Assembly (NCBI RefSeq): GCF_947172395.1 | Contig: NC_069090.1 | Location: 12,158,226-12,222,225 of the forward strand | Direction of reading: 5' to 3' | Length of the DNA: 64,000 nt | Source: Bicyclus anynana | Lineage: Eukaryota; Arthropoda; Insecta; Lepidoptera; Nymphalidae | Shown: positions 22,190 through 34,100 of the stretch, piece after piece | How positions within the stretch are numbered: position 1 is the stretch's first letter | Layout: each line of letters starts with the position of its first letter | Made by a program: the position numbers and the translations under genes | The notes under the pieces: model-generated | Databases searched by the model: none | The model's input: only the letters and a program-made list of their open reading frames with translations | What the model was told of the DNA's origin: nothing

Positions 22190-22352
22190 CTTAACTATTG
22201 ACTATCTCAGGAACTACTAATCCGATTTGAAAAATTCTTTCTGTGTTAGATAGCCCATTTATCGAGAAAGGCTATAGGCTATATATATTATATATTATCC
22301 CTGTATTCCCACGGTAACGGGAACCATCCAAAACCGCGCGGCGCAGCTTGTA
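22190..22352 (+). mobile_element. Helitron-like element, 5'-truncated
   Basis: Shares GATAGCCCATTTATCGAGAA and ACCGCGCGGCGCAGCTTG with 26193-26388. The end reads CAGCTTGT in place of CAGCTAGT. Confidence 0.6.
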
Positions 22353-23453
22353 TGTAAATAATATTATTGTATTTATAGTCATATGGTACCTGATTCACAT
22401 AATCACATATTCATACCACGCAGTACATTTACGTTAATAGTTTAACCAATGAAATAGAATATCAAAATAACGTTTTTGAAACCGTAAAATTTGAAAGGGA
22501 AAGGAAATAAAATCCAATTTATAACAATGTAGCAGTCCGACGCGAATTGGAAACAAAACATTTGCTTAGACATTTCGCAACTCGGCGGTCCCAAACGAAA
22601 ATCCTATTATGCAAATATGTAAAAGCTGGCTGTATCGATCGGGACTGATATTGGCGTTTGATTTGCAAACAAACACCGCCTTCTGTTTTTAAACGAGTAC
22701 AATGAACGGTTATACAATGGTGTGTGTAAATTTTATAGGGTTGTGGGAATGTGGAACTGGGTATTCTGATTCTCCTTTATTATTATTAGGGGCTACTCGT
22801 GTAGCTTTCGCTGTATTGTTTCTCTTATTGTTTAATTATGATACTGTTCGTGTAGTTATGTGTATTATTAGTTTTAGAATTTTAGAATTTAAGCCATCGT
22901 GAGGGTTATTCATATTAATTGATTATGAAACACGGCTAAAACTCACGTGATATTAGGTCGGAGTATGCCCTACTAGTTTGAAACCCATACGTGGCCCTTA
23001 GTCATGAGCTGATTATTGCAACGTGGAACGCGGCAATATGCGAAGCGGCAGCGCGACGCGCAGCTGCTCGCATCGCGCGCTGGGAGAGGGGTTGAGTGGT
23101 GGGGAGTGAACGTTCCGTTACACTCTCTGACGGTTCATTAATGTCATCTTCATTAGACTCATCTTCTTGTAAGCAAACCAAACTAACGCTATCTTGTTAT
23201 ATGTGACAATGAAAGAAATAACGGTTTCCACGCTGTCGACACGGCAGCAACCATCCATGGTCCCGATTAAAATTTCTTGTATTATTGTATTATTAGTTTT
23301 ATGCGTGTGGTTTGTGAAAAACAGAATATCACGCAAAACTGACTGGCGTCTGCTAGGACTATAGCTTTGTCTCATGATTTTAATTTTCTTTATTGCAAAC
23401 TATTGGACATGCTCGACTCTGTCGCGTGAAACTGTGTTCTTTTTTGTAATCTT
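22353..23453. other. Gap: unassigned, with a GC-rich patch
   Basis: A patch at 23028-23095 (GCGAAGCGGCAGCGCGACGC) is strikingly GC-rich. It could be a promoter or a transposon piece; no frame supports a gene. Confidence 0.45.
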
Positions 23454-23612
23454 TTATTAACCGACTTAAAAAAGGGGTGGTTCTTAATTTGACTCGTATG
23501 TTTTTATTCTTATTTTGTTTGAAATAGTATACTTCCAGATTGGTCCCAAATTCTCATGAAAATCGGTTAAGTAATTTTGTATTAAAATGAAAACAACTAA
23601 ATTGCCCGTACT
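23454..23612 (+). repeat. CCGACTTC...family repeat, copy
   Basis: Starts TTAACCGACTTAAAAAAGGG and continues with TTCCAGATTGGTCCCAAATT and AAAATCGGTTAAGTAATTTT. Related pieces lie at 911-1058, 33225-33283 (minus), 33954-34100 and 36797-36845. Confidence 0.6.
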
Positions 23613-24063
23613 GTGGCGCTTTCATTACTTAAGCTAGGACTTAGGGTCCTAGCTTAAGTAAATAGAAAAATAAAATCTTTTTAACAAAAAAATCAACTGA
23701 CTTCGAAAGCACCTAAAATAAACTCAAAAAAAAAAATAACATCGTATGTGCTACCTTCTGATCACTTTGAAGGCGGTGCCAATTTAAGATTTTATAGTTT
23801 CAAAATATAGGCTTTGTGAGTTTTTAGTTAAAACGTTAAAAGACTTTTCTTGTTTTAGATGAACGTTGAAAACAAATAGCGCTGAATTTTTACAGATGAA
23901 TTCGTCTTTTATAGGAATTGGGAACAAATTTAGATGAAGTCGTAAATCTTTTGTCCGAGATCTAGATTGAGTTTTTCTTCTACTACTAATTATTGTTTGC
24001 CTGATTTTTGTATTTTACAACTGTTGCCAGCGACGCGTAGTATTAAGATTTTTAGGATCATTC

Positions 24064-24120
24064 CTTTATTTTATCTGGGGAGATTACAATTTGATTGTAA
24101 TCTCCCCAGATAAAATAAAG
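24064..24120. repeat. Perfect 27-base inverted repeat with a 3-base loop
   Basis: The arm at 24064-24090 (ends GGGGAGATTACAAT) is perfectly complementary to 24094-24120 around the loop TTG. No surrounding transposon ends are apparent. Confidence 0.95.
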
Positions 24121-24198
24121 TATCACGCAATACTTTCATTAAAGATAACTTTTTCTAGTAACTGATTCAAGAAAGAAGAAAAAAAATCGGTTGTCTGT

Positions 24199-24420
24199 AA
24201 AGTCGGTTTACTGACGACAGTTGAACGTGACAACGTCATAAGAAAATACTGCATTTTTCAAAAGAATATGTTCGTTTTTCTAAAATACTGTTTAATAATC
24301 TTCACAGACCAGAACATACTTTATTTCTTGTAAAAAAGTTGGCAACCCTAGGGCGAGGGAACGACGCATAACGTCATCTTTTATGGATCGGCCGGCTTCA
24401 TCGAATTATAAGACGTTGTC
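24199..24420 (+). repeat. Dispersed 220-240 base repeat, copy 1
   Basis: AAGTCGGTTTACTGACGACA, TTGAACGTGACAACGTCATA and TTGGCAACCCTAGGGCGAGG recur at 54034-54275 in the same order and orientation. Confidence 0.85.
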
Positions 24421-25539
24421 TCATCAAAAATGTTTAATAGTACTGTGAGGTCTTAGAACATTAACGCGTACACAGCACAGGTCATTAAAACTTATACTTA
24501 AGTTCACATACTTAACTCGTTAACTCGATAAATACACAGCAGTCAAAATTTTAACTGCGGTCATAAAGCGTTTCTTAATCGCCATAAAAATGTTGATTAA
24601 ACTTAATTTTAAGGAAAATGTCAGTCACGTATGGTTCAAGCACCGTGCGATATAAAGGACAATAAAAACTTTTCTTGTTTAAAACGCTGCCAACGACAAT
24701 ATAGACCCACGGAGTTCGATGAATGGGGTTCCCTTTCATGGGGATTTGGAACGAAGCCGGGTGAAAACCGTAAATCTTTTGTTATGTTTCGGATTGAGTT
24801 AATGTTAGATTTACCTTTTGATGTCGAGTAATTGGGCGCGTTGATGTTTTATTTATTACTTGCGAGATTTTTGCCTGCCGATTTGCGAAGCTTGTGATCT
24901 TTGATTAAAGCTTAAATGCGTCTTACTTTCTTTAGCTCTTTGTTAGCTATGTTAAGCGGGGGCATAATGTATTTTTTATAGGGATTATATTACTTGTATG
25001 GAAAAAATATTTATCCTTAAGACTCTCAGAGGACGACGACAACGAAATAATAGGTATAATCAAAATAACTACTTTATAGGAGTCTATATTTTTTATCATT
25101 GCTGCTATTTTTTATTTGTTCACGTCGTGTGGAGGGTAATACCTATATGGTATCACAAAAATAAACCTTCAAGGTCATTGGCCAGTGGGACTCATAGTTC
25201 AAAGAATCGATTGTGGTTTGGAGCTGGAAATTACCTAGACGGATGATGCCGTGGTCGACTTGATGAACCAATAAATTTGACGTTTTATGATAAATCAATA
25301 CTTATTATAAATAAAATTGAAATGTCTCTATGTGATTTTAAAACAGCTGTATTTTCTCAAATGTAAAGTAAAACACAAACAAGGATTCTCAAGGATCTGT
25401 TTGTCTGTTTGTCCAAGCTAACCTGAGGAATAAAGGATAAAGGAGAAAGGAGGAAAACCCTGAGGAGGAAACAGCTAAAGCAACTTTAACTGGACTAATA
25501 ATTAAGATAAATAATAATTAAGAGGTTAAAAGAGGTTAT
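24421..25539. other. Gap: nothing recognised
   Basis: The open frames 24631-24831 and 24998-25246 are short and have no family features. Confidence 0.5.
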
Positions 25540-25635
25540 TAAGTAACATATGAGTAAATGCTACTTTTATCCCGGAAAAATCTATGGTTTTTGCAGGATT
25601 TTCAAAAAAACTGAGTTTCACGTGGAGGGAGTTAG
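25540..25635 (+). mobile_element. Helitron-like fragment
   Basis: GCTACTTTTATCCCGGAAAA and ACTGAGTTTCACGTGGAGGG match the second half of the 8995-9345 type. Confidence 0.45.
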
Positions 25636-25745
25636 TTTTAATTTATAAAATCTTTAATACATATTCTTTACATTGTATAAAACTTATTATGTAATACCAT
25701 CTAATGAAAATAATAAGTAAGTATATTATTTTTATTAGATGGTCA

Positions 25746-25893
25746 CAGCAGCGGCGTGCACTTCATAGATGCATAAACACAATGCATACCCTGAGAATTC
25801 ATTAGGTGCCCTGTATTGGAGGAGGAATTTTCCATTTTGTACAATTTGTATCTATAGTGCGTACCCTAGTTAAAAACGTTGTGCACGCCAATG
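25746..25893. mobile_element. MITE with GCGGCGTGCAC-type inverted ends, copy 2
   Basis: This shares CGGCGTGCACTTCATAGAT and GTGCACGCCAATGAG ends and the internal TATAGTGCGTACCCTA with the 4153-4311 copy, in the same orientation. It is diverged from it and shows no clear target duplication. Confidence 0.6.
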
Positions 25894-26132
25894 AGCCATA
25901 GGTATATAATATCAAAAACATTCTAAGTCAATGTTATATTAAGTGTCTTTTCGTTCTTCAAATATAGATAGTTTGTATAGTCGGTAGGCATCCATTAATC
26001 ACCCGAAATCCACCAAATTCCTGATATTACGGCGAACTCGTAAAGGGTCCATCACGCAACAAAGCCTCGTGAACTATTCGCTGTGACTTCCGAGCAACTG
26101 AAGCAGTAAATCACAGTAACAAATAGGTATAT

Positions 26133-26537
26133 AAAATAATTGTTCGGTCCAGTTGAACCTTCAAAATAAAGACATTTATGTTGTTGAAATAATCTATACT
26201 AATATTATAAAGCTGAAGAGTTTGTTTGTTTGATTGAACGCGCTAATCTCAGGAAATACTGGTCCGATTTGAAAAATTCTTTCAATGTTACATAGCCCAT
26301 TTATCGAGGAAGGCTATAGGCTATATATTATCCCCGTATTCCTACGGGAACGGGAACCACGCGGGTGAAACCGCGCGGCGTCAGCTAGTTATTTTATAAT
26401 ACGTAAAATTGTTCAGTCCATTTGAACGTTCAAAATAAAGACATTTATGTTGTTGAACTTTTATTATTTTATAATACAAAAAAATTGTTCAGTCTATTTG
26501 AACGGTTAAAATAAAGACATTTGTGTTGTAGTACTTA
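26133..26537 (+). repeat. Three-unit tandem repeat split by a Helitron-like element
   Basis: Units at about 26133-26192, 26390-26461 and 26462-26537 share ATTGTTC(G/A)GTC, TTGAAC, AAAATAAAGACATTT and TTGTTG(A)A. The first and second are separated by the 26193-26388 insertion. Confidence 0.8.
26193..26388 (+). mobile_element. Complete short Helitron-like element (196 bp)
   Basis: Starts TCTATACTAATATTATAAAG and ends CAGCTAG, between A (26192) and T (26389). A palindromic CCGCGCGG lies 7 bases before the end, as the expected 3' hairpin. It is inserted in a three-unit tandem repeat (26133-26537). Confidence 0.8.
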
Positions 26538-27084
26538 TATTTTATACCATTTCCTCATTTATTTATTACTTCTTTTTATATTTTTATTACTATTATACGA
26601 AAACCTGTATTATCGTTAACACAGTATATTTAAATGATTTATTGTACAAAAGTGTTGTAACAGATTAGAATGTCTCATAGTCTAAATCTGGCTTAGGTAC
26701 TTTGTATTAAACATAATTGGTTGTTTCCCTGAGCTATATTGAAAAGCCCCAGCGAAACTATTGTCCGAGTATTTTTACGTGATCGAATCATAAATGAAGA
26801 GATACGTAAATGAACCAAAGATATAGTTCTAAAATTTGTGAAGCTGAAGTGGAAATTGTAAGTGGTGGTTCCAAGATGAGGCGGTAAGGTATAGTATTTC
26901 GGCACAGGCAATCGCAGTTGGTCGCAAAGGAAATCACAGAATGCAGGTGGATTTGGACCATGGTGTTTGGAAGTTCCCGCAAAATTACCCAATGGGCGTT
27001 AGGCCTTCATTGGGTGGATTGTGATTTGTGATTAAAATATTGACACTTAACATCAGGTAACCTGCTCGAACTGACGACCATTAA

Positions 27085-27283
27085 TCTATATATATGTAAA
27101 TGAATCCATATATCACTGTTTGTTATTGTCAGGAGAAGGTTCTTATAACAGAAACAAATTAAAAAAGGGTAGGAGTAAGGTAGGGATGGGTAGGGTAGGG
27201 GTAATGGTAGGGTAGGGGTAGGCTAGGGACAGTTGAAAATTTACATCGAGTTTCACGCGGACGAAGTTGCGGGCGTCCTCTAG
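27085..27283 (+). mobile_element. Complete short Helitron-like element with GGGTA block
   Basis: Starts TCTATATATATG and ends TCCTCTAG between A (27084) and T (27284). It contains a GGGTA-rich block (27165-27232) and a GCGGACGAAGTTGCGGGC hairpin-like motif near the end. It looks like an internally deleted relative of 13959-14655. Confidence 0.75.
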
Positions 27284-27917
27284 TACAAAATATATAACAA
27301 ACATATATACTTCAAATGTACTCGTTATATATAAAAATAATAAACTCGTTTCAACAGAAATTGTACCTACACCATAAGTGATCCCAAAATTTCAAAAGCC
27401 TGGAAGGCGTTGCAGCTTGATTTCACCACCTAATTACTGAAGTTTTGCCAACCTACTCGCCCTCTATGTACTATGCAAGCTGTTTTGAATCTAACCCCAA
27501 TTAAATTAAAGTCCATTATTGCTAGCTTTGTTCTCTTTACTAAATAAACGAGTGTTACGGAACTTTTGCTTTTCATATAATTCTCTTGTACCACTGTTTG
27601 TGGTTTCGACGCGCCGTGAGATAATTTATTATAGGCCTTTATAAGGCGCGTACTGTTAGCTCTCTCATATATATGTGAGTAATGTTTCCGTCATATATCA
27701 CACAGTGTTAAAGGTTGTTTACCTTTTAGTATAAATACATTTTAACATTGCTAAAGTGGTTTGAATGTGAACATGGTATTACAGTAATTATTAAAATAAA
27801 ACGAAATACAGTAAACGATATAATAGCTCCACCATTTTCTAGAAATTATTAGTGATAGAGCAAGCATCTCTATGTTCCAGTTTGAAGAATATGGTCGCCG
27901 GTGAAATTATAAGGACA

Positions 27918-28102
27918 CTAGCCGCGGTTTCAGCCACTTAGTTCCCGTTCCTGTGAGAACACGAAGATAAAATATACCCTATGACACTCACAAATGACGT
28001 GGCTTTTTAGTGGTAAAAGAATTTTCAAAATCGATTCAGTAGATCAAGAGTTTACCCCTTACAATGCCACAAACCTTACCTCTTTTATAATGTTAGTATA
28101 GA
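27918..28102 (-). mobile_element. Complete short Helitron-like element
   Basis: On the minus strand it starts TCTATACTAACATTATAAAA and ends GGCTAG with A and T outside the ends. The body (TAGTGGTAAAAGAATTTTCA on the plus strand) is shared with 3881-4062 and 8570-8682. Confidence 0.72.
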
Positions 28103-28118
28103 TGTTCATGATAGAGGC

Positions 28119-28226
28119 TGCAGGGAGCCGCTGGATGCTGGCGGCTCGAGACCGTTGTGCTTGGAGGTCCATGCAAAGTCCATGCAGCAATGGACGTCTA
28201 TCGGCTGATAATGATGATGATAATGA
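28119..28226 (+). mobile_element. RTE-type LINE 3' tail
   Basis: This plus-strand copy of the same RTE terminus (GCAGGGAGCCGCTGGATGCT, then AATGGACGTCTATCGGCTGA) ends in a GATGATGATGATAATGA tail. It sits just right of a Helitron-like element (27918-28102). Confidence 0.7.
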
Positions 28227-28965
28227 GATGATCATTATATAATCTATGCCTGAGATTAACGGGCACATAACAGCGCATTGTAACCTTTTATTATTGCAAC
28301 CCATGTGGTTGCTTTTTCTGTAGGAGATGGTTTTCAATATAACATCAGGTCATCTGTTCATATCATAATTTTTATTATAAATAAGCCCTATTACCACGAG
28401 TATAACGAGTGACTTTCTTCCATACAAGAGCTAAAGACATCCTACATCCGGCGCCTGATATTAACTTGATTACCTGAGACATAAACAAGGCAATTACTAG
28501 GCAATTACTTATATACACAAATTGGCCTATTTCGTTATAGTAATTTAACCAAGCTATCAACCAGGTTCTCAGCATGAAAATTGTATAAAATCAGCAAATT
28601 GGACCGCTCTATAGCTCAAAGCAAATTACAAATTCTATTTTCCGAGAATATCAACAAATAATCTATGAAATTAGTCTATCTTATATGTGATATTTCGCAT
28701 TTGGTATTTCGATCCTAGTGCCCGACCATCCTACGCTTATGAAAAGGAAAACTCCACGTGACAATCAATTTATTGTTCGAACTTCAACAATACAAGAGCT
28801 GAATTAATTAGATCATTTATATACATTATACTTACTTATTATAATGCAATTTAAGGTATTACAAAATTAAGATTTCATGTGTGGGCTTTGATTTTGTACA
28901 TTAACCTTGAATCATACAATGCAATTACATTTCTTTTACTTTTTGTCAACGATGGGCGGGCAAAG
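28227..28965. other. Gap: nothing recognised
   Basis: AT-rich DNA without repeats or frames I can assign. Confidence 0.5.
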
Positions 28966-29042
28966 TATATATATGCGTAATCTAGCGTATTTGCGTATAT
29001 ATGCGTAATCTAGCGTATCTGCGTAAAGTATACATGCGTAAT
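28966..29042. repeat. Tandem TATGCGTAATCTAGCGTAT repeat
   Basis: ATATGCGTAATCTAGCGTAT occurs twice (near 28972 and 28998), followed by shortened units TGCGTAAAGTATAC and ATGCGTAATC. Confidence 0.8.
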
Positions 29043-29149
29043 CATTTAAAAAATATGATAATATCAGCAGAAGACGATATTAGACGAGCTGTTTAGGCCT
29101 TTAGGCTCTAGACCGTGATGTTCCGAAGTCCTGACGTTATTTGTTGATT

Positions 29150-29556
29150 TTATCTATTTTAACGATTATGATTATCAGCCGACGGACGTACACTGTTGGA
29201 CATACTCGTAGATCTTATGCATGGACTTCAAACACAATGGTCTCTAGGCGCCAGCATTTAACGGCTCCCTGCAACCCGCTTGATGTCCTCGGATTTCCGG
29301 TGTGGGGTCGCCAATCCAGCACCTTGGGACCATAATCGGCTCTTCTATGTGGTCTGCCCATTGCCACTACAGCTTCGCGACTCGCTGAGCTATGCCAGTG
29401 ACTTTGGTTCGTCTGCGAATCTCCTCATTTCTGATTCTATCACACAGAGAAACTCCAAGCATAACTCGCTCCATCGCCCGCTGAGTGACTTTGAGCTGAG
29501 CCGTCTACTAAGGCCCATTGTTAGCGAACAAGTGTCGGTTCCGTAGGTCATCACGA
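29150..29556 (-). pseudogene. RTE-type LINE 3' end, frameshifted
   Basis: On the minus strand, 29556-29340 encodes a degraded copy of the same C-terminal stretch as 62838-63005 (RIRNEEIRRRTKVTGIAQRV), broken by at least one frame change. It is followed by the usual RTE 3' end with the GKSEDIKRVAGSRW region and the terminal sequence near the TGGACG motif. The tail (CATCAT-type repeat on the plus strand) is eroded. Confidence 0.75.
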
Positions 29557-31863
29557 CAATGAGGATGATGATGTTTTTTTTAAATATTTCTGTAATAATC
29601 CCATAAATAGTTTATATATTACGCCCTAGCTATATCACCTAGTCATAAATCACCCGAAACTCGTAGTATGTCCAATATTAAAGCCAACTAGTAAAGGGTC
29701 TAACAACCGTCGGGGTCGTAATTGGAATCATATCCGGCATTGGGGATCGCATTCCGGAAAAAGAAAGCCAATTCAACCGATAGTGAGAATTTGGTTTTAG
29801 GGTGTTCTGACTGGTAATTTACTGAAAAACTACAATGTGTATTTTTTGCATTTTCATGAGCAAATATAAACGAACTTCTATTTTAATGGCACTATATTTT
29901 GACTAATGAAAAAGCTGAAGCCTCGCATTGGTAGATACCGGTCCGAAGATACAAATCAGCCTTTTTTTAACGTGGGAAAATCCTCATGGATACCTTTTTG
30001 CCACTGGGAAGCAAAAGGTTATGTTGGACTTCAATCGACTAAAACCCCACGGTGTTCCGACTCGCTGCCTGATGACTGAACCACGGGAACATTGCTTAAA
30101 ATACCGCAAAACCACCCAGTAGCACTCGTAATCAAGCTCTCCTGTTGTGTTATTGAAATCGCTTTGGGAACACTAAAAACGTCAATAACTCGAGGGGTGG
30201 GCGACAGATTCCCCGTATTTATCACCCGGTCCTCGTCAAGTAGGTAAATGGCGGTCGTAAGAATGACACTCCAAGTCAACTTCTCTTAACCTTTCCGCCG
30301 CCTCTAGCTAGAAAGAGTCTACAGCTTCCCAGAATTAGTCAATATTTGTCATGGCTTTCATGACGTCTGACAGAGATAGGTCTTGACCGATTGCAGCCAC
30401 GAGTGCCTCGTGTGGCTTTCCCAACTGGGACATTCTGCCAGTGTATGCTGTGTGGTATCAGAGGCACTCATGGAAGATCCAAATTAGCCTATGCCATTAA
30501 ACTTTGTCGGACAATTTTCAGAGGGCATACTTCTGTTCAAAGTCTTTTTTGTCGGACGTTCAAAGTCTTGGAACATGAAGATGGCTTGAAAGGAAAACGC
30601 CTCGTTCATAGTTTTATCACATAGATACGACTACGACTACGCAAAATTGTATATCAACACGCAAATACAAATACGTAAAATAGTATGGTCATTAATAAAA
30701 TTTCGTGTCTGTCCAAAGACTAATTTGTTTTCTAATCACTCATGTCAATATTGGCTGAAAATCGAAAATTATGAAGTTATTTGAGCCTCGAATTATACAC
30801 ATTTTCATTTTGTCAAACTGATCTAATTCCCGGTTGGTTCAGAATTAATTTGGATGAAAATTTAGAACAAACGGATCGAACCTATTTATCTATAGTTTCT
30901 ATGTGATTACAAACTCGGCTCGTAAAGGGAAATGTAAATTATTGAAATCGAGGTATATACTTGTTTTAATAATTTTTATCCTTTATCGAAAATTATCAGA
31001 TTGACAGTTGTGGTTATAATAATAACAGCGGACGTACGGGTGCTCTCTAAGGCACTGTGATATATCGTATAATATATATCATTGTATAATATAATAATTA
31101 TTATTATATCTGTATCTATATCATCTCTCTTATACAGGGCCTCAGAACAAGATGATACCTGGCTATACGCTCTAGCCTTTATACTATGCTGATATTCTAT
31201 GAAGCAAAACTGCCGTCACAAAACAGAATGTCTTAACATTATTGAATTAGGACGTGAATACAGCTTATGCATTGCGTATTTATTATCTACTAGGAATTTT
31301 CCTGCTTGTTAGCCTCAAAGGCAATATTCTAACACTTTTGCGCCCGTGTTATCGTCAATGGCGTGGAAAGTATTACAGCGGGGTGTGGGTAATCTTTTAT
31401 ATATATCATTGTTAATGGCCTCCTCGGGGTATTAATTTTGAAAGAAATATGTTCTTGTTATTATTGGAGCTCTCTTGGTCTTAAATGTGTGGGTGATTTT
31501 TTTTGAGTCGTTAACAATTGTATAGTAATGGCATGTATGGCTAACGATTGTGAGTTTCTTGGTTCTTAACCTGGGTCCTATAAAATAACATTTATTGTCT
31601 ACAAAGTAGGGAAAGCTTTCTTAAACCATACCACCTTTCTTAAACAGACACCACCAAGGAAATAATATTGTAAGATTTCGTGGGTGTAGAATTTCAATGG
31701 TCCAAATATAAAACATTTTTAATATAATTATTTTCTTCAGAATAACTATCTTCAATCGCCAGGTCCTTATGTATGTGGAAAGTTAGTAAACCATAGCTAA
31801 ACTTATAAACTTTAAGAATATTTGTGTGACGAACTTTCAGCTTTTATAGCCATCACTGACTTT
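29557..31863. other. Gap: 2.3 kb unassigned, possibly an old LINE
   Basis: The part 29880-30620 is less AT-rich and has several short frames on both strands (for example 29928-30122 and 30391-30624) with scattered cysteines, as in a decayed LINE ORF1. I cannot identify the family. The rest, 30620-31863, shows nothing. Confidence 0.35.
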
Positions 31864-32172
31864 CATCATTATCAACCCATATTCGGCTCACTGCTGAGCT
31901 CGAGTCTCTTCTCAGAATGAGAGGGGTTAGGCCAATAGTCCACCACGCTGGCTCAATGCGGATTGGCAGACTTCACACACGCAGAGAATTGAGAAAATTC
32001 TCTGGTATGCAGGTTTCCTCACGATGTTTTCCTTTACCGTTTGAGACACGTTATATTCAATTTCTTAAAATGCACACAACTGAAAAGTTGGAGGTGCATG
32101 CCCCGGACCGGATACGAATCCACGCCCTCCGGAATCGGAGGCAGAGGTCCTATTCACTGGGCTATCACGGCT
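31864..32172 (-). mobile_element. tRNA-derived SINE family B, full length
   Basis: On the minus strand it begins AGCCGTGATAGCCCAGTGAA (box A GATAGCCCAGTG), with a box B-like GGATTCGTATCC. The body contains AACTTTTCAGTTGTGTGCAT and ends in a GATAATGATGA-type tail. This is the reference for family B, which has at least twelve pieces in the window. Confidence 0.85.
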
Positions 32173-33224
32173 TAGTCTTATTTCAACGACATGTAATACG
32201 AAAGAATTTTCACATTTTTACTTTCATTTTAATTAACATGAAAAACTAATACAAGCAATAATCAACTTTAATAATACACACATTGAATCTATAATAGTTC
32301 GTCTGTACACTAGTAATGTTAGTGTACAAAACTCTGATAACGAGACGGCAAAATCAACAAATGCCTTGCAGGCTTCTATGCGTAGCGCTACTGAATTTTT
32401 TGACCTGAAAAGGATCCATTAGTAAATTGAACTTCTTTTTTCATTGTGTTTCGAAATTGGTTGTTTTAGAACTAAGATTTGTGTATTAAAACATTTTTAA
32501 TTACAAGAAAGCTTTTCTTTGGCCTACTCGTGTATTAAAAACTTTTTAATTTGAAGAAAGGTTTTTTTATTTTGCCTTTGTCTAAAATTTACAATAGAAG
32601 ATTTCTTGGTACATTGGGTATTGTGCAGTATAAAATTGATTAAATTGCCTAATATTTAAAAATATAATATCTTAAAAGAACAAAATTAGATTATAGCAGT
32701 GACAAATATCTTAGCAATCCATTGATTGGGTGCGGAACCTGCTTTTGTGAAGTTTTAAGTTTGTGTTTAATTTGTATTCAATATTTTAAGCGCAGCTAAG
32801 ATTTCTGGTTATGAAAAATGGTGTATTAATGGTTCGAGTTCACCGACAATCGTTTAAACATAATCAATCGTTTAAATAAGTTAAACGCTATTTATTCCAA
32901 GTTTCCTGTTCACCATAGCCCATAAGCCGATTAATGACGCAAATCGGGCGGTTATGTTAACCGAGCTTGCATACCCTGGTTATTCTTCGGTTAAGACGTC
33001 TTTGACAGAGATATTTGCAGGCTATGTTTTTGTAACGCTCGGAAGTTTCGTGAAGCTTACTCTCTCAACGACCAACATACAAAGGACCCGTAAAATTATA
33101 AAAGAGTATAATTTAATCTCAGAAATCATTCAAATGTCTCCCATAAATCAATCACTTCCTTGCTTAGGTTTTATGCCACTCGATGCTGCCAGCTTCTATT
33201 TCCAAATAAAAAAATATAACAACA
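32173..33224. other. Gap: no gene supported
   Basis: The 110-codon frame 32954-33286 ends inside a known dispersed repeat start (33225-33283) and lacks family features. Confidence 0.5.
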
Positions 33225-33283
33225 CATACATACAGCCGAACGTAGAACCTCCTCCTTTTTGGAAGTCGGTTAAAAATGACAAA
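33225..33283 (-). repeat. CCGACTTC...GGAGG family start
   Basis: On the minus strand TTTTTAACCGACTTCCAAAA then GGAGGAGGTTCTACG, the same start as 55717. It accounts for the end of the open frame 32954-33286, which I do not regard as a gene. Confidence 0.6.
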
Positions 33284-33953
33284 TAATTGACAATCTGGTG
33301 AATAAGAAAAAAATGCTCCTTGTTCAAACTACGTTTAATATTTGACGTCGGTTCTGTAAACGTCGTTTAAATAAAAGTCGGTGAACTCGGGTCTTATATA
33401 ACAAACCAACAAATAAATTTTAATTTTAAGTCACAGTTAATATGAATTTGGTATATTTTTTTACAATATTATGTTGTATTTAATGACAAAGGAATTATTT
33501 TGTTCGAAAATAATTAAGAAATAATAATATAACATTATAAGAACTTCACCCAAAAGTATAACCAATATTTTAGGTACAGAATTTCCAGTAATTGTTACAA
33601 GAAATGATGTTTATTACAATGGTGGAATTACCAAGACAACTGGTGTATTATAAAATATCTACAGAACAAGTCGCTCACCGCACAGTTCAAACTATTTGTT
33701 TTCGCCGAGACTTGAGATTGTTTCTTTGTAAATAGGTACAATCGTTCAAGTGGAAACCCACTGATAAATGAGTTGTTCGAGCGAACTTTTCAAATATTTC
33801 TTTAATAATACCAATAAAGCTAGGTTTCGATTTTGTAAAATAATAGTATTTATCAACGGAACGGAGGAGTTATTCAATTCAACGCGTATGTTACTAGGTG
33901 AAATACTTTTTTTTCAAAGTTTGTTACCTCATAACTTCGTTGTTTATTAAACA

Positions 33954-34100
33954 ATTTTGAAAATTGAGTATACTTTCAGATTGGTACTATTTCATATTCA
34001 TAAAAGTCGGATTAGTAACTTTGTCTTAAAATCAAAATAACTGAAATAAGTCTTTGAAATCGGTTCCATTTTATGTTAAAAAGATTATCTTTTTATTATC
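33954..34100 (+). repeat. Dispersed repeat (CCAGATTGGTACC type)
   Basis: TTTCAGATTGGTACTATTTC, then TAAAATCAAAATAACTGAAA and ATGTTAAAAAGATTAT, matching 911-1058. Confidence 0.6.

Noticed and set aside
31917..32249. 110-codon plus-strand frame
   Set aside because: It lies entirely over a SINE family B copy read backwards.
32954..33286. 110-codon plus-strand frame
   Set aside because: No family features, and the end is a dispersed repeat start; length is compatible with chance.
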